A stretch of 64,000 nt of DNA. Origin: Anaerocolumna xylanovorans DSM 12503. GTDB lineage: Bacteria; Bacillota; Clostridia; Lachnospirales; Lachnospiraceae. Below are positions 9,272-17,070 of this stretch, one piece after another. Under the pieces are notes generated by a model. It saw only the letters and a program-made list of their open reading frames with translations. It did no database searches and was not told the DNA's origin. The translations under genes were made by a program, and so were the position numbers. Position 1 is the first letter of the stretch, and each line of letters opens with the position of its first letter. The stretch spans positions 265,448-329,447 of the forward strand of contig NZ_FRFD01000007.1 of NCBI RefSeq assembly GCF_900143645.1, written 5' to 3'.

Positions 9272-10480
9272 ATGAAAACAAAGCATTCTTTCTTTCAAAT
9301 AGAATATACTTATCTGCTTCATGAACCCTATCAAAAAGAAGATATCCTTTTCTTCGATATCGAGACCACCGGTTTTTCTCCAAAGACTTCCTATGTCTAT
9401 CTGATAGGCTGTATGTATTACAAAGAAGGTTCCTGGCAGGTAACCCAGTGGCTGAATACAGAACCACAAAAAGAATCCGAACTGATTCTTGCATTCTCTG
9501 AATTTTTAAAGAAATACCGCCGTATCATTCACTATAACGGCAGTGGTTTTGATATTCCTTTTTTACAGAAAAAAGCGGCAATGTATGGAATCCCCGACCC
9601 TTTTTCCCATATTGAAAGCCTTGATTTGTACAAGCTGATACTGCCGCTTAAGAAATTTCTCTCTCTGGAAAGCACACGCTTAAAAGCGATTGAAAGCTGC
9701 CTGGGCCTTGAAAGAAAAGATACTTACTCCGGCGAAGAGCTTATCTCCGTCTATTCCGGCTACTTAGGAAGGCTTGCTTATGAAAAGCTGGTTGATAAAT
9801 CCGTGTCCGTTAATGTAAACAGTAATCCAAGCGCCGGTGACCTGGAAGATATCCTTCTGCTTCATAATTTTGAAGACGTTAAAAGCCTTCTTCCCATATC
9901 CGGTATGCTTTATTACAGGGATATATTAGGAGATGTCTATTTAACAGGCAATCTTTCCACGGTATCCTGTGAATTTTCAGAGGAAGAAAGCTTGGTATTA
10001 CTTACCTGTCAATTACCCTTCTCATTTCCTGCCGGCTTTACAGTATACTGCCCTCTAAAAGAAAGAATATCCCTTAAGGGCGGTAATGAGACAATAAAAG
10101 ACATGCAGGTAACGGCTGTTTTTGATGACAATACCTTATTATTTAAGCTCCCTGTCTATAAGGGTACCCTTAAATATTATCTTACTCCACCATCCGATTA
10201 TTACTATCTTCCCCTGGAGGACATGGCAGTACATAAAAGTGTGGCTCAATATGTAGATAAGGAATACCGGAAAAAAGCCACCCCTTCAACCTGCTACATA
10301 AAAAAAGACAGCCTTTTTATTCCCCGGGGAGAATCTTCTTTCGAACCATGTTTCAGAAAAAATTATGCGGACAGGATTACCTATATTGAAACTGACAAAC
10401 TAAAAGGAATGCAGCCGAATGAACTGGCAGCCTTTGGTGATGGCCTGCTCTTATTTTTTAAAAATTTTTACCACCTATAG
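9272..10480 (+). CDS. YprB-type ribonuclease H-like exonuclease
   Basis: The 402-aa protein opens with a DEDD-type nuclease fold: FFDIETTGFSPKTSYVYLIG (about residues 27-46) carries the first Asp/Glu pair, and HYNGSGFDIPFL and NFEDVKSLLPI supply the later acidic residues. This matches the YprB_RNaseH_like family, found as separate proteins in Firmicutes and thought to degrade nucleic acid; the exact substrate is not established. The C-terminal 170 residues match nothing I recognise. It is transcribed divergently from the fused Cls gene. GAGGG about 11 bases before the ATG is a rather distant ribosome site. Confidence 0.82.
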   Translation: MKTKHSFFQIEYTYLLHEPYQKEDILFFDIETTGFSPKTSYVYLIGCMYYKEGSWQVTQWLNTEPQKESELILAFSEFLKKYRRIIHYNGSGFDIPFLQKKAAMYGIPDPFSHIESLDLYKLILPLKKFLSLESTRLKAIESCLGLERKDTYSGEELISVYSGYLGRLAYEKLVDKSVSVNVNSNPSAGDLEDILLLHNFEDVKSLLPISGMLYYRDILGDVYLTGNLSTVSCEFSEEESLVLLTCQLPFSFPAGFTVYCPLKERISLKGGNETIKDMQVTAVFDDNTLLFKLPVYKGTLKYYLTPPSDYYYLPLEDMAVHKSVAQYVDKEYRKKATPSTCYIKKDSLFIPRGESSFEPCFRKNYADRITYIETDKLKGMQPNELAAFGDGLLLFFKNFYHL

Positions 10481-10583
10481 TCCATACATAAAACCCGAAA
10501 CAGCGGTTATACTAACTTTGTTCGTTAATAAACAGAACCGTTCTCCTAAAAGAACGTAAAAAAGTCTCAGAAGGAGTTTATGT

Positions 10584-10775
10584 ATGGCAAACACTAAAAA
10601 TTGTAATTCAAAAAACAGTACAAAAAATAAGACAACTGGTAGGATGCAAGATGTGGCTGTCAACACAACAAACGCCAGCACGGAATCCTCTATGAAGGAC
10701 CTACACACAGTGTCGCAGACATCCGATGTATCTCCGGATGATTCCGAGCGCAGAGACGGTCCGGGAGGAAACTAG
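10584..10775 (+). CDS. Small Ser/Asn/Thr-rich hypothetical protein
   Basis: This 63-aa ORF has an AAGGAG seven bases before its ATG and a terminator hairpin downstream, so it is probably translated. The product is very hydrophilic, with an N-terminal Asn/Lys/Ser/Thr-rich stretch and the C-terminus SERRDGPGGN. There is no membrane segment or known motif. Similar short disordered proteins occur in Lachnospiraceae, some linked to spores, but I cannot assign a function. A hairpin with 6-bp arms (CGTTCT/AGAACG) lies in its leader. Confidence 0.6.
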   Translation: MANTKNCNSKNSTKNKTTGRMQDVAVNTTNASTESSMKDLHTVSQTSDVSPDDSERRDGPGGN

Positions 10776-10817
10776 AATTTCCAACCCGGAAACAGTTTGT
10801 TCAATATGGCAAACAAA

Positions 10818-10851
10818 AATAAGACCTTTAGGGAAACCTGAAGGTCTTATT
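10818..10851. terminator. Shared convergent terminator
   Basis: A perfect 11-bp stem (10818-10828 with 10841-10851) lies between two converging small genes. The T-rich flank is on the minus-strand side, so it best serves the gene at 10881-11030, but it can fold in both directions. Confidence 0.75.
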
Positions 10852-10880
10852 AAAATCAGCTCTGTTTACAGTACAGCTCT

Positions 10881-11030
10881 CTACTTCTTATTATTTTGAT
10901 AATTATCTCCCTGAAGCCCAAACACCGCACGGGCACTTTCGGCCTGGGGATCATGCTTAATGTGCTTAGAATGAAAAGTTCCATCTTCCTTTTTATTATT
11001 TTTTGTGCTTTTCATTTTATTATCTGCCAT
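10881..11030 (-). CDS. CPC_1213-like small conserved protein
   Basis: The start is set at the ATG at 11028-11030, with AGGAGG seven bases upstream; the longer reading frame to 11066 has no such site. This gives a 49-aa basic protein. The central HSKHIKHDPQAESARAVFGL resembles, from memory, a short clostridial family annotated as CPC_1213. Function is unknown. It stands alone with its own terminator. Confidence 0.7.
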   Translation of the reverse strand: MADNKMKSTKNNKKEDGTFHSKHIKHDPQAESARAVFGLQGDNYQNNKK

Positions 11031-11162
11031 TTTGCGACCTCCTAATAAACTATAATGATTGTACACTCATTAGTATAGCTAAGTCATCTAAAACTCATTC
11101 ATAGATGAACCTTATTATTGTTTTTACAAATAGAATCGAGCTATAAATCTTTATGCAAAAAA

Positions 11163-11191
11163 TAAGGCCCCCGGGAAATCCCAAGGGCCTT
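11163..11191 (-). terminator. rpmF terminator
   Basis: A GC-rich stem (AAGGCCCTTGGG pairing with CCCGGGGGCCTT, one bulged position) is followed on the minus strand by six Ts, just after the rpmF stop. Confidence 0.85.
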
Positions 11192-11200
11192 GATTTTCAA

Positions 11201-11386
11201 CTATTTCTCTGTAGAAATGATTTCTTTCTTGTTATAAGAACCACAAGCTTTGCATACTCTGTGAGGCATCATTAATTCACCGCACTTGCTGCACTTTACT
11301 AAATTAGGTGCAGACATTTTCCAGTTTGCCCTATGGCTGTCTCTTCTCGCTTTGGAATGTTTATTCTTCGGACAGATAGCTCCCAT
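11201..11386 (-). CDS. rpmF: 50S ribosomal protein L32
   Basis: This 61-aa protein begins MGAICPKNKHSKARRDSHRA and has the two zinc-binding CxxC pairs CSKCGELMMPHRVCKAC, the zinc-containing form of L32. AAGGAGG precedes the ATG. It follows the DUF177 gene by two bases, the usual yceD-rpmF pair, and a strong terminator ends the unit. L32 is a structural protein of the large ribosomal subunit. Confidence 0.98.
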   Translation of the reverse strand: MGAICPKNKHSKARRDSHRANWKMSAPNLVKCSKCGELMMPHRVCKACGSYNKKEIISTEK

Positions 11387-11388
11387 GA

Positions 11389-11916
11389 TTACACCTCCTT
11401 AAAATTATTGAATATATCTCGGATTACTGACATTCTGGGGTCCGGGACCTGTTTTTCACAAGAACAATCACCTTTGTTTAAATCAGCACCGCATGTCTTG
11501 CAAAATCCTTTACAATTCTCGTCACACAGAACCTTCATGGGAAAGTTTACTAATATTTCATCATAGACAAGTAACTCTACATCCAGATTATATCCACTAA
11601 TATAATTTGTTTCATCCAATTCCTTAATACGGTCCTCTGAATCTTTCATAAGGTCCAATTCCTTGGAAAACTCAAGATTAAAAGAGGTTTTTACGTCTTT
11701 AAGGCATCTGCTGCACGGAATTAACAGAGAGACTTTTGTGTTGCCTTCCAGCTTTATCCTCCGGTCACCTAAATGGGTTAACTCTAAGTTTACCGGCTCC
11801 TTCTCTGCAAAAGGATAACATAAGCCTTCTATGCAAAATTCCTCTGCTTCGACGGGAGCTTGTATGGAAACGATATTGCCTTTGACAGACATAATCTCAG
11901 ACAAGTTAATAAGCAT
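11389..11916 (-). CDS. DUF177/YceD family protein
   Basis: The 175-aa protein has the DUF177 pattern: a beta-rich N-terminal half, the pair CSRCLKDV near residue 70 and a cysteine-rich tail CDENCKGFCKTCGADLNKG. Family members are nearly always found just upstream of rpmF, and plant and bacterial relatives are linked to 23S rRNA accumulation; the molecular role is unsettled. It is the first gene of a two-gene operon with its own consensus promoter. Confidence 0.92.
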   Translation of the reverse strand: MLINLSEIMSVKGNIVSIQAPVEAEEFCIEGLCYPFAEKEPVNLELTHLGDRRIKLEGNTKVSLLIPCSRCLKDVKTSFNLEFSKELDLMKDSEDRIKELDETNYISGYNLDVELLVYDEILVNFPMKVLCDENCKGFCKTCGADLNKGDCSCEKQVPDPRMSVIRDIFNNFKEV

Positions 11917-11952
11917 AACAATCTCCTATCTTCAAAAATTCGCACTGTCACC

Positions 11953-11981
11953 ATTATAATCAGTAGATTATATTTTGTCAA
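11953..11981 (-). promoter_or_regulatory. Promoter of yceD-rpmF
   Basis: A perfect sigma-A promoter: TTGACA at 11976-11981, 17-bp spacer, TATAAT at 11953-11958. Transcription should start near 11946, about 30 bases before the DUF177 ATG. Confidence 0.88.
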
Positions 11982-12040
11982 CGTATATTTTGACTTTTCT
12001 GCATATATTTATACTATATGTGTGAACTTATTTCTATATT

Positions 12041-13231
12041 TTACGCCAAAAGTGCAACAGTCTCTCTTGCAATAGCAAGCTCCTCGTTGGTCGGAATGAT
12101 ATATACCTTAACCTTGGAATCAGGAGTGGAGAGCTCTACCTCTTTACCTCTGGTGTTATTGTTCTCTTCATTAATCTCTACACCCAGATAGCCTAAATAG
12201 CTCATGGTGCCCTTTCTTACTGCCTTATCGTTTTCACCAAGACCTGCTGTAAATACAATGGCATCCACACCGTTCATGGCGGCAACATAAGAACCGATGG
12301 TTTTTGCTACATGATAGTTAAATACATCAACTGCCATGATTGCTTTCTCATTGCCTTCTGCTGTAGCATCTTCTAAGTCTCTAAAGTCACTGGAGATACC
12401 GGAAAGGCCGAGAACACCGGATTTCTTATTCAATACGTCCATTACCTGGTCAATGTCCATGCCTTCTTTTTTCATAAGATACTCAATAATAGCGGGATCT
12501 ATACTTCCGCTTCTTGTACCCATGATAAGCCCTTCAAGAGGTGTAAGTCCCATGCTGGTATCTATAGATTTACCGTTTAAAACCGCTGAAACACTGGATC
12601 CATTTCCAAGATGGCAAACAATTACCTTGGAATTATTAGAATCAATACCTAATAACTGAACTGCTCGCTTTGCTACAAAACTATGGCTGGTTCCGTGGAA
12701 GCCATATCTTCTGATTTTATAATTTTCATAATACTCATAAGGAAGACCATATAGGTATGCTTTCTGAGGCATTGTCTGATGAAATGCAGTATCAAATACA
12801 GCTACCATAGGTACTCCGGGCATTAAATGCTGGCAGGCGCGGATTCCGATTAAGTTAGCAGGGTTGTGAAGAGGTGCCAAGTCACTACATTCTTCGATTC
12901 CTGCAATCACTTCTTCTGTAATAATTGTGGAGGAAGCAAATTTCTCACCGCCATGAACAACACGATGTCCTACTGCTCCGATTTCATCAAGATGTTTAAT
13001 TACGCCGTATTCACTGCTTGTCAAAGCATCCAGTACGTATTTGATAGCAGCTTTATGATCCTTCATATCTGCTTCCATGCGGATCTTTTCACCGCCTGCA
13101 GGAGTATGAACCAATCTTCCGTCAATTCCTATTCTTTCACAAATACCAACAGCAAGTGCCTTTTCTGTCTCTGCGTCAATTAACTGATATTTTAAAGATG
13201 AACTTCCACAATTAACTACTAATATTTTCAT
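12041..13231 (-). CDS. ackA: Acetate kinase
   Basis: The 396-aa product starts MKILVVNCGSSSLKYQLID, the acetate kinase phosphate-binding signature, and contains HRVVHGGEKF, APLHNPANLIGI, GFHGTSHSFV and CHLGNGSSVSA, all typical of the family. It converts acetyl phosphate and ADP to acetate and ATP, the ATP-yielding last step of acetate fermentation. It lies 30 bases after pta in a pta-ackA unit. Length and motifs are normal. Confidence 0.98.
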   Translation of the reverse strand: MKILVVNCGSSSLKYQLIDAETEKALAVGICERIGIDGRLVHTPAGGEKIRMEADMKDHKAAIKYVLDALTSSEYGVIKHLDEIGAVGHRVVHGGEKFASSTIITEEVIAGIEECSDLAPLHNPANLIGIRACQHLMPGVPMVAVFDTAFHQTMPQKAYLYGLPYEYYENYKIRRYGFHGTSHSFVAKRAVQLLGIDSNNSKVIVCHLGNGSSVSAVLNGKSIDTSMGLTPLEGLIMGTRSGSIDPAIIEYLMKKEGMDIDQVMDVLNKKSGVLGLSGISSDFRDLEDATAEGNEKAIMAVDVFNYHVAKTIGSYVAAMNGVDAIVFTAGLGENDKAVRKGTMSYLGYLGVEINEENNNTRGKEVELSTPDSKVKVYIIPTNEELAIARETVALLA

Positions 13232-13261
13232 ATTTGTTCTCCTTCTTTCCTGGTTTATGCC

Positions 13262-14257
13262 TTAGTTTGCAGCAGCCTGAACTGCAGTAATGGCAATAAC
13301 ACCTACAATGTCATCTGCTGTACAGCCTCTTGATAAATCATTAACCGGTTTTGCAATACCCTGGGTAATAGGGCCGTAAGCTTCTGCTTTTGCAAGTCTT
13401 TGTGTAAGTTTATAACCAATGTTACCTGCATCCAAATCAGGGAAAATTAAAACGTTTGCTTTTCCGGCAATATCACTTCCTGGTGCCTTTTGTGCACCTA
13501 CACTGGGAACAATCGCAGCATCCAACTGATATTCGCCATCTATTTTAACATCCGGATATGCTTCTTTTGCAAGCCTTGTTGCTTCAAGCACCTTGTCCAC
13601 ATCTGCATGCTTTGCACTTCCCTTTGTAGAATGTGAAAGCATAGCAACAACGGGCTCCTCACCAACTAAAAGCTGAAAACTCTTTGCGGAGCTTCCGGCA
13701 ATTGCAGCCAGCTCTTCTGCATTCGGATTCTGATTTAATCCGGCATCGGAGAAAATGAAGGTACCATTTGCACCATATTCGCAATCAGGTACGACCATAA
13801 CGAAGAAAGCAGAAACTAACTTCGTTCCGGGTGCTGTTTTTAAAATTTGAAGAGAAGGTCTTAATACATTGGCTGTTGCATTAATAGCACCGGCTACCAT
13901 ACCATCAGCATCTCCGGCTTTAACCATGGTAACACCAAAGGTCAGATAATCCTTTGTAAGTGCTTCCTTTGCCGCTTCCGGTGTCATACCCTTGCTTTTT
14001 CTTAATTCCACCAACAGATCAATATAACTGCCAAGCTTATCCGTAGTAAAAGGATCAACGATGGCAGCTTTTGATATATCAAGTCCCTGCGCACCTTTTT
14101 CTATATCTTCCTTCTTGCCTACAAGTATAATGTCAGCAATCTCTTCTTTTAATATTTTAGCAGCAGCTTCCAGTGTTCTCCTGTCGCTTGTTTCAGGCAG
14201 AACAATGGTCTTTTTATTCTGTTTTGCCCGTTCTTTAATAGTGTCAATGAATCCCAT
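13262..14257 (-). CDS. pta: Phosphate acetyltransferase
   Basis: The start is set at the ATG at 14255-14257 with AGGAG eight bases upstream, giving 331 aa (MGFIDTIKERAKQNKKTIVL), the length of the short catalytic-only Pta; the frame extends to 14323 without ribosome-site support. Motifs DGMVAGAINATANVLRP, MLSHSTKGSAKH and DLDAGNIGYKLTQRL are those of the Pta active-site region. It transfers the acetyl group of acetyl-CoA to phosphate, feeding AckA. Confidence 0.97.
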   Translation of the reverse strand: MGFIDTIKERAKQNKKTIVLPETSDRRTLEAAAKILKEEIADIILVGKKEDIEKGAQGLDISKAAIVDPFTTDKLGSYIDLLVELRKSKGMTPEAAKEALTKDYLTFGVTMVKAGDADGMVAGAINATANVLRPSLQILKTAPGTKLVSAFFVMVVPDCEYGANGTFIFSDAGLNQNPNAEELAAIAGSSAKSFQLLVGEEPVVAMLSHSTKGSAKHADVDKVLEATRLAKEAYPDVKIDGEYQLDAAIVPSVGAQKAPGSDIAGKANVLIFPDLDAGNIGYKLTQRLAKAEAYGPITQGIAKPVNDLSRGCTADDIVGVIAITAVQAAAN

Positions 14258-14372
14258 TACAAAAATCTCCTTTCGTAATACAAAAATATATTCTTGCATA
14301 CTCCTGCCCAATCTGATATACACCTGCCAGGTATATTATTCCATGGGAAATGAGCATAATAACTCATCATAC

Positions 14373-14401
14373 ATTATAGACTAAAACTTTTTTTGTTACA
14401 A
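14373..14401 (-). promoter_or_regulatory. Likely promoter of pta-ackA
   Basis: TTGTAA at 14396-14401, a 17-bp spacer and TATAAT at 14373-14378 lie about 115 bases before the pta start. The remainder of the stretch between pta and agrD holds only the agrD terminator; I see no other gene in it. Confidence 0.7.
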
Positions 14402-14587
14402 GTAAGAAATTTAATCATTTTTGGTGTATATTTTACCGGAAATTTGTACTATTTATCGTATACTTTCAATTTTTCCCCATTTCAAATCAGATTATAATCA
14501 GTTTGTGGTATTAATAAAATCTATGCTTATGGTATCATAGTACCCCTCAGTATAGCAAGTATCCTTTCTGCATTTTTCTACAAAAAA

Positions 14588-14621
14588 AGATACTGTTAAG
14601 CCAAAAGACTTAACAGTATCT
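14588..14621 (-). terminator. Terminator of the agr locus
   Basis: A perfect 13-bp stem (14588-14600 with 14609-14621) is followed on the minus strand by a run of seven Ts. It lies 38 bases after the agrD stop and separates the agr genes from pta. Confidence 0.9.
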
Positions 14622-14658
14622 CTGTTGCTAGAAATTGTAGGAGTGAATTTTTAGCAAA

Positions 14659-14805
14659 TTAGAATTTTTTCAGTTCTTTCACTGAATCTGGAAGTTTAGC
14701 CTGGTAGCCGAAAAATACGCAAGCAGAATTAGCTGATTTTTTGGCATTACCCATAGCAATCTTTGATACTGCATTTAACACTTTTTTTTCAAGCTGGTTT
14801 TTCAT
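14659..14805 (-). CDS. agrD: AgrD-like cyclic lactone autoinducer precursor
   Basis: This 48-aa ORF has AGGAGG six bases before its ATG. It reads as an AgrD prepeptide: an amphipathic Lys-rich N-terminal helix (MKNQLEKKVLNAVSKIAMGN), a central segment SANSACVFFGYQ with the only Cys at residue 29, and an acidic/basic C-terminal tail AKLPDSVKELKKF. By comparison with the clostridial pattern in which a five-residue ring starts at Cys, the ring would be CVFFG and YQAKLP would begin the leaving tail; the first Pro common in such tails is Ala here. AgrB, encoded just upstream, would process and export it. It has its own promoter and terminator. Confidence 0.9.
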   Translation of the reverse strand: MKNQLEKKVLNAVSKIAMGNAKKSANSACVFFGYQAKLPDSVKELKKF

Positions 14806-14828
14806 GACAAACCTCCTAATTAATTTGT

Positions 14829-14848
14829 TTGTGATTTAACTATCACAA
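14829..14848. repeat. Inverted repeat in the agrD leader
   Basis: Seven-bp perfect arms TTGTGAT and ATCACAA flank a six-base loop, right at the predicted transcription start of agrD. It could be an operator or a small 5' hairpin that protects the mRNA. Confidence 0.5.
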
Positions 14849-14853
14849 TCGTT

Positions 14854-14922
14854 ATTATATTAAATATCATCTGCCATATCAATATACCTTGTCTATTCTA
14901 CATATTTTTTGTCTATTCTACA
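14854..14922 (-). promoter_or_regulatory. agrD: agrD promoter with paired LytTR-type direct repeats
   Basis: On the minus strand two identical 14-bp direct repeats (TGTAGAATAGACAA, at 14909-14922 and 14889-14902) have a 20-bp period. Six bases later comes TTGATA (14877-14882), then a 17-bp spacer and TATAAT (14854-14859). LytTR regulators of the AgrA/ComE type bind paired direct repeats with roughly a two-turn period next to the -35 box, so this is the expected binding site of the response regulator encoded at 17071-17808. The match is by arrangement; no binding data are implied. Confidence 0.82.
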
Positions 14923-14933
14923 AGATTTTGGTA

Positions 14934-15527
14934 TCAATTATTACCATCTGGTTTTTCTGCAATCATCATCAATTTACCGGCAATTGCAGCAATCAACTCA
15001 TAAAAAAGACCTAATGCAAGTATGAGGCTATAAGACATCTGCTTCATCATAGACAGGAAAAGAGAAAGCACCAGCAAAAGGACTATAATAAAGCCGGCTT
15101 TGCTTTTATAATATATCTTCTCCGAATCATCCAGAGGTTTGTTTTTCGTTTCTACCGGTATCAGCAGAAAAAGCAAAGCCCCCGAAAACATTGCCAGATA
15201 AATACTGATGCCATACAAATCCCTCGGAAATAACCTAAGTATAACCAGCATAGAAAGAACCGTCATACAGGATACAATATAGCACCTTAGCTTCGTAGAA
15301 GCGTGATATCCCCCCGAATATTCCCGCAACGGAATAAAAACTGCAAGAAATATAATGAGTTCCATTATTCTTCCAAGCAATAACCCCAAAATGAAATACG
15401 ACAATAAATGCAATCCTTTTAAAAATGCTGTCTCTATTCCAAACTGGTAAAGTTCATATTCCTCTTCCTTAATGACCCTTTTTTTAATCAGCTTATTTAC
15501 CAGTCTGTCCGTAGCCTTATCAAGCAC
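14934..15527 (-). CDS. agrB: AgrB accessory gene regulator protease
   Basis: The 197-aa membrane protein has the AgrB signature REYSGGYHASTKLRC: the catalytic His is in GGYHA and the Cys seven residues later, the spacing of the His/Cys pair known in staphylococcal AgrB. Four to six hydrophobic segments span the rest. AgrB cuts the AgrD tail and forms the thiolactone ring at the membrane. Translation starts at a GTG (15525-15527) behind a run of Gs serving as Shine-Dalgarno. It lies between the sensor kinase and agrD and has its own promoter. Confidence 0.95.
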   Translation of the reverse strand: MLDKATDRLVNKLIKKRVIKEEEYELYQFGIETAFLKGLHLLSYFILGLLLGRIMELIIFLAVFIPLREYSGGYHASTKLRCYIVSCMTVLSMLVILRLFPRDLYGISIYLAMFSGALLFLLIPVETKNKPLDDSEKIYYKSKAGFIIVLLLVLSLFLSMMKQMSYSLILALGLFYELIAAIAGKLMMIAEKPDGNN

Positions 15528-15562
15528 CAGAATCCCCCCCTGCCATGTAAATATACAGCTTC

Positions 15563-15630
15563 ATTATAAAGTGGTATTCCGCAAAATCAAGGGCCTATGC
15601 TTAATCGACAGATTTTTTGTCTATTCTACA
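15563..15630 (-). promoter_or_regulatory. agrB: agrB promoter with paired LytTR-type repeats
   Basis: The distal repeat TGTAGAATAGACAA (15617-15630) is identical to those before agrD and contains the stop codon of the kinase gene. A degenerate copy (9 of 14 positions) lies exactly 20 bp on at 15597-15610. Six bases later come TTGATT (15585-15590), a 16-bp spacer and TATAAT (15563-15568). The layout repeats that of the agrD promoter, so both should answer to the same regulator. Confidence 0.75.
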
Positions 15631-16954
15631 TTTCTCTAAGCCCTTTCCCCTTCTTAGATAAAACAATACTTACTGTGAATATTCCGCCTTCTTTTTGAAT
15701 ATTTAAGTCCCCGTTATATTTTTCAATCACAGTGATGACATTTGGGATACCAATACCTTCATTTTGGGCTTTCCGGTTATGTTCAATTACGCTGACATAA
15801 GCCGGATTATCCTTTGTATCCTCCATTGTGTTTTTTATAGTAATGGCTATAAGATTGTTAAATGCCCCCACCTTAAAATCAATGTTCCTGCTGCCTGTTA
15901 CATTGGCACAGGCTTCAATTGCATTGTCTAAAAGGTTGACAAATATCGTCGTAAGATCCATGTTGTCAATAAAGCTTAGATCGATTTCATCAACTTTACA
16001 TTGAAATTCAATTTTATGACTTTCTGCAAGCCTGATTTTATCATTCAAAATAATATTCAGCATACGGTTAGAAGTGTATTCATTCAACCGGAACGAATCC
16101 AGCCTGTTATGGATGGTTATTGCATATTCCTTTGCTGCTTCCGTCTCCTGATGCTTATACAACTCTTCAATAGAACGGATATGCCTCTTTACATCGTGAA
16201 TGATGCTTAGGGACTCCCTGTACTGAAGCTCCAGGCTGTCATAATACCGGTACTGCATTCTGGATTGCTGTGCAAACAAACGGTTTTCATACATCAGCCG
16301 GTTATTTTCCGACTCATATTCCAGAATATTAAGGAAATACGTATTTATGATAACAATTCCCACACAGGTTATCACTACACAGACAAATGCAATCTGATTT
16401 GTCAAATCCCTCATTTGGATAGAAAGACAATATATATTCAATATACTAAAAACTGCATATATAAATGTAAACAGATATTGTCTTGTGTTAAGATTACTGA
16501 TGTCCTTTTTCTTGGCAAACCGGATAATAACCATATGACTGATAAAAATAACAAAAATCTGGCTGATGGTCATATCATAGAAGCTGCTTAGCCTGGCAGA
16601 TTCCACACTGACAGCCGATACGTGGTAAAAACTATGTATCAGCAAGATGCCAATGGACTCACAGGCACTCATACCTATTATGAGGATTACTACAAAGAGC
16701 AGATTATGAATAAATTTACCCTTGTACATTCGGACAGCTAAAAATCCTGCCGCCGCAAATACTGTAATAAGGTTAAGCCACTCATTGCCTATTGCATTAA
16801 CTCCTGCAAGAATAAGCACAAATAAAGTTTCATAAATCACATACGCGAAACGTTTCTCATTCTTTTCAAAACAGGTTCCCATAAAATCCATTATTATATG
16901 TACCGATACGAAACTTGAAAGCAATAATCCTACCACATATATTATTTCATTCAT
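15626..16954 (-). CDS. AgrC-like GHKL sensor histidine kinase
   Basis: The 442-aa protein has about six N-terminal membrane helices (residues 1-210), a coiled segment and the phospho-acceptor region SIIHDVKRHIRSIEELYKHQ near residue 250. A GHKL ATPase domain follows with the N box NLLDNAIEAC and the G box GIGIPNVITVIEKYNGDL. This is the AgrC type of receptor kinase, which detects cyclic peptide outside the cell and phosphorylates its partner regulator. It lies downstream of the LytTR regulator gene and upstream of agrB. Its own ribosome site is weak (GGGA); its ATG overlaps the stop of a 24-codon ORF. Confidence 0.92.
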   Translation of the reverse strand: MNEIIYVVGLLLSSFVSVHIIMDFMGTCFEKNEKRFAYVIYETLFVLILAGVNAIGNEWLNLITVFAAAGFLAVRMYKGKFIHNLLFVVILIIGMSACESIGILLIHSFYHVSAVSVESARLSSFYDMTISQIFVIFISHMVIIRFAKKKDISNLNTRQYLFTFIYAVFSILNIYCLSIQMRDLTNQIAFVCVVITCVGIVIINTYFLNILEYESENNRLMYENRLFAQQSRMQYRYYDSLELQYRESLSIIHDVKRHIRSIEELYKHQETEAAKEYAITIHNRLDSFRLNEYTSNRMLNIILNDKIRLAESHKIEFQCKVDEIDLSFIDNMDLTTIFVNLLDNAIEACANVTGSRNIDFKVGAFNNLIAITIKNTMEDTKDNPAYVSVIEHNRKAQNEGIGIPNVITVIEKYNGDLNIQKEGGIFTVSIVLSKKGKGLREM

Positions 16955-17025
16955 TTATACATTCCCATACCGCAGAACTGCCTGTGGTATTGCCATATCA
17001 AAGGGATAAAACCGCAATATGGCAT
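16951..17025 (-). CDS. 24-codon ORF translationally coupled to the sensor kinase
   Basis: A short ORF with AAGGAAGG four bases before its ATG encodes 24 residues starting MPYCGFIPLIWQYHRQFCG. Its TGA overlaps the kinase ATG as ATGA. The strong ribosome site here and the weak one before the kinase suggest a coupling leader; the product, with two Cys and several aromatic residues, could also be an independent small peptide. Only the sequence layout supports it. Confidence 0.45.
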   Translation of the reverse strand: MPYCGFIPLIWQYHRQFCGMGMYK

Positions 17026-17070
17026 CTATCCTTCCTTTAAATTTTCTTAATCTGGTATAATATGTATTTT

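Noticed and set aside
9147..9494. A 115-codon minus-strand open frame over the start of the yprB-like gene
   Set aside because: It is a shadow of the conserved plus-strand gene and crosses its DEDD nuclease motif.
13262..14323. Longer pta start at 14323
   Set aside because: The added 22 residues have no ribosome site, whereas the ATG at 14257 has AGGAG at good spacing and gives the normal Pta N-terminus.
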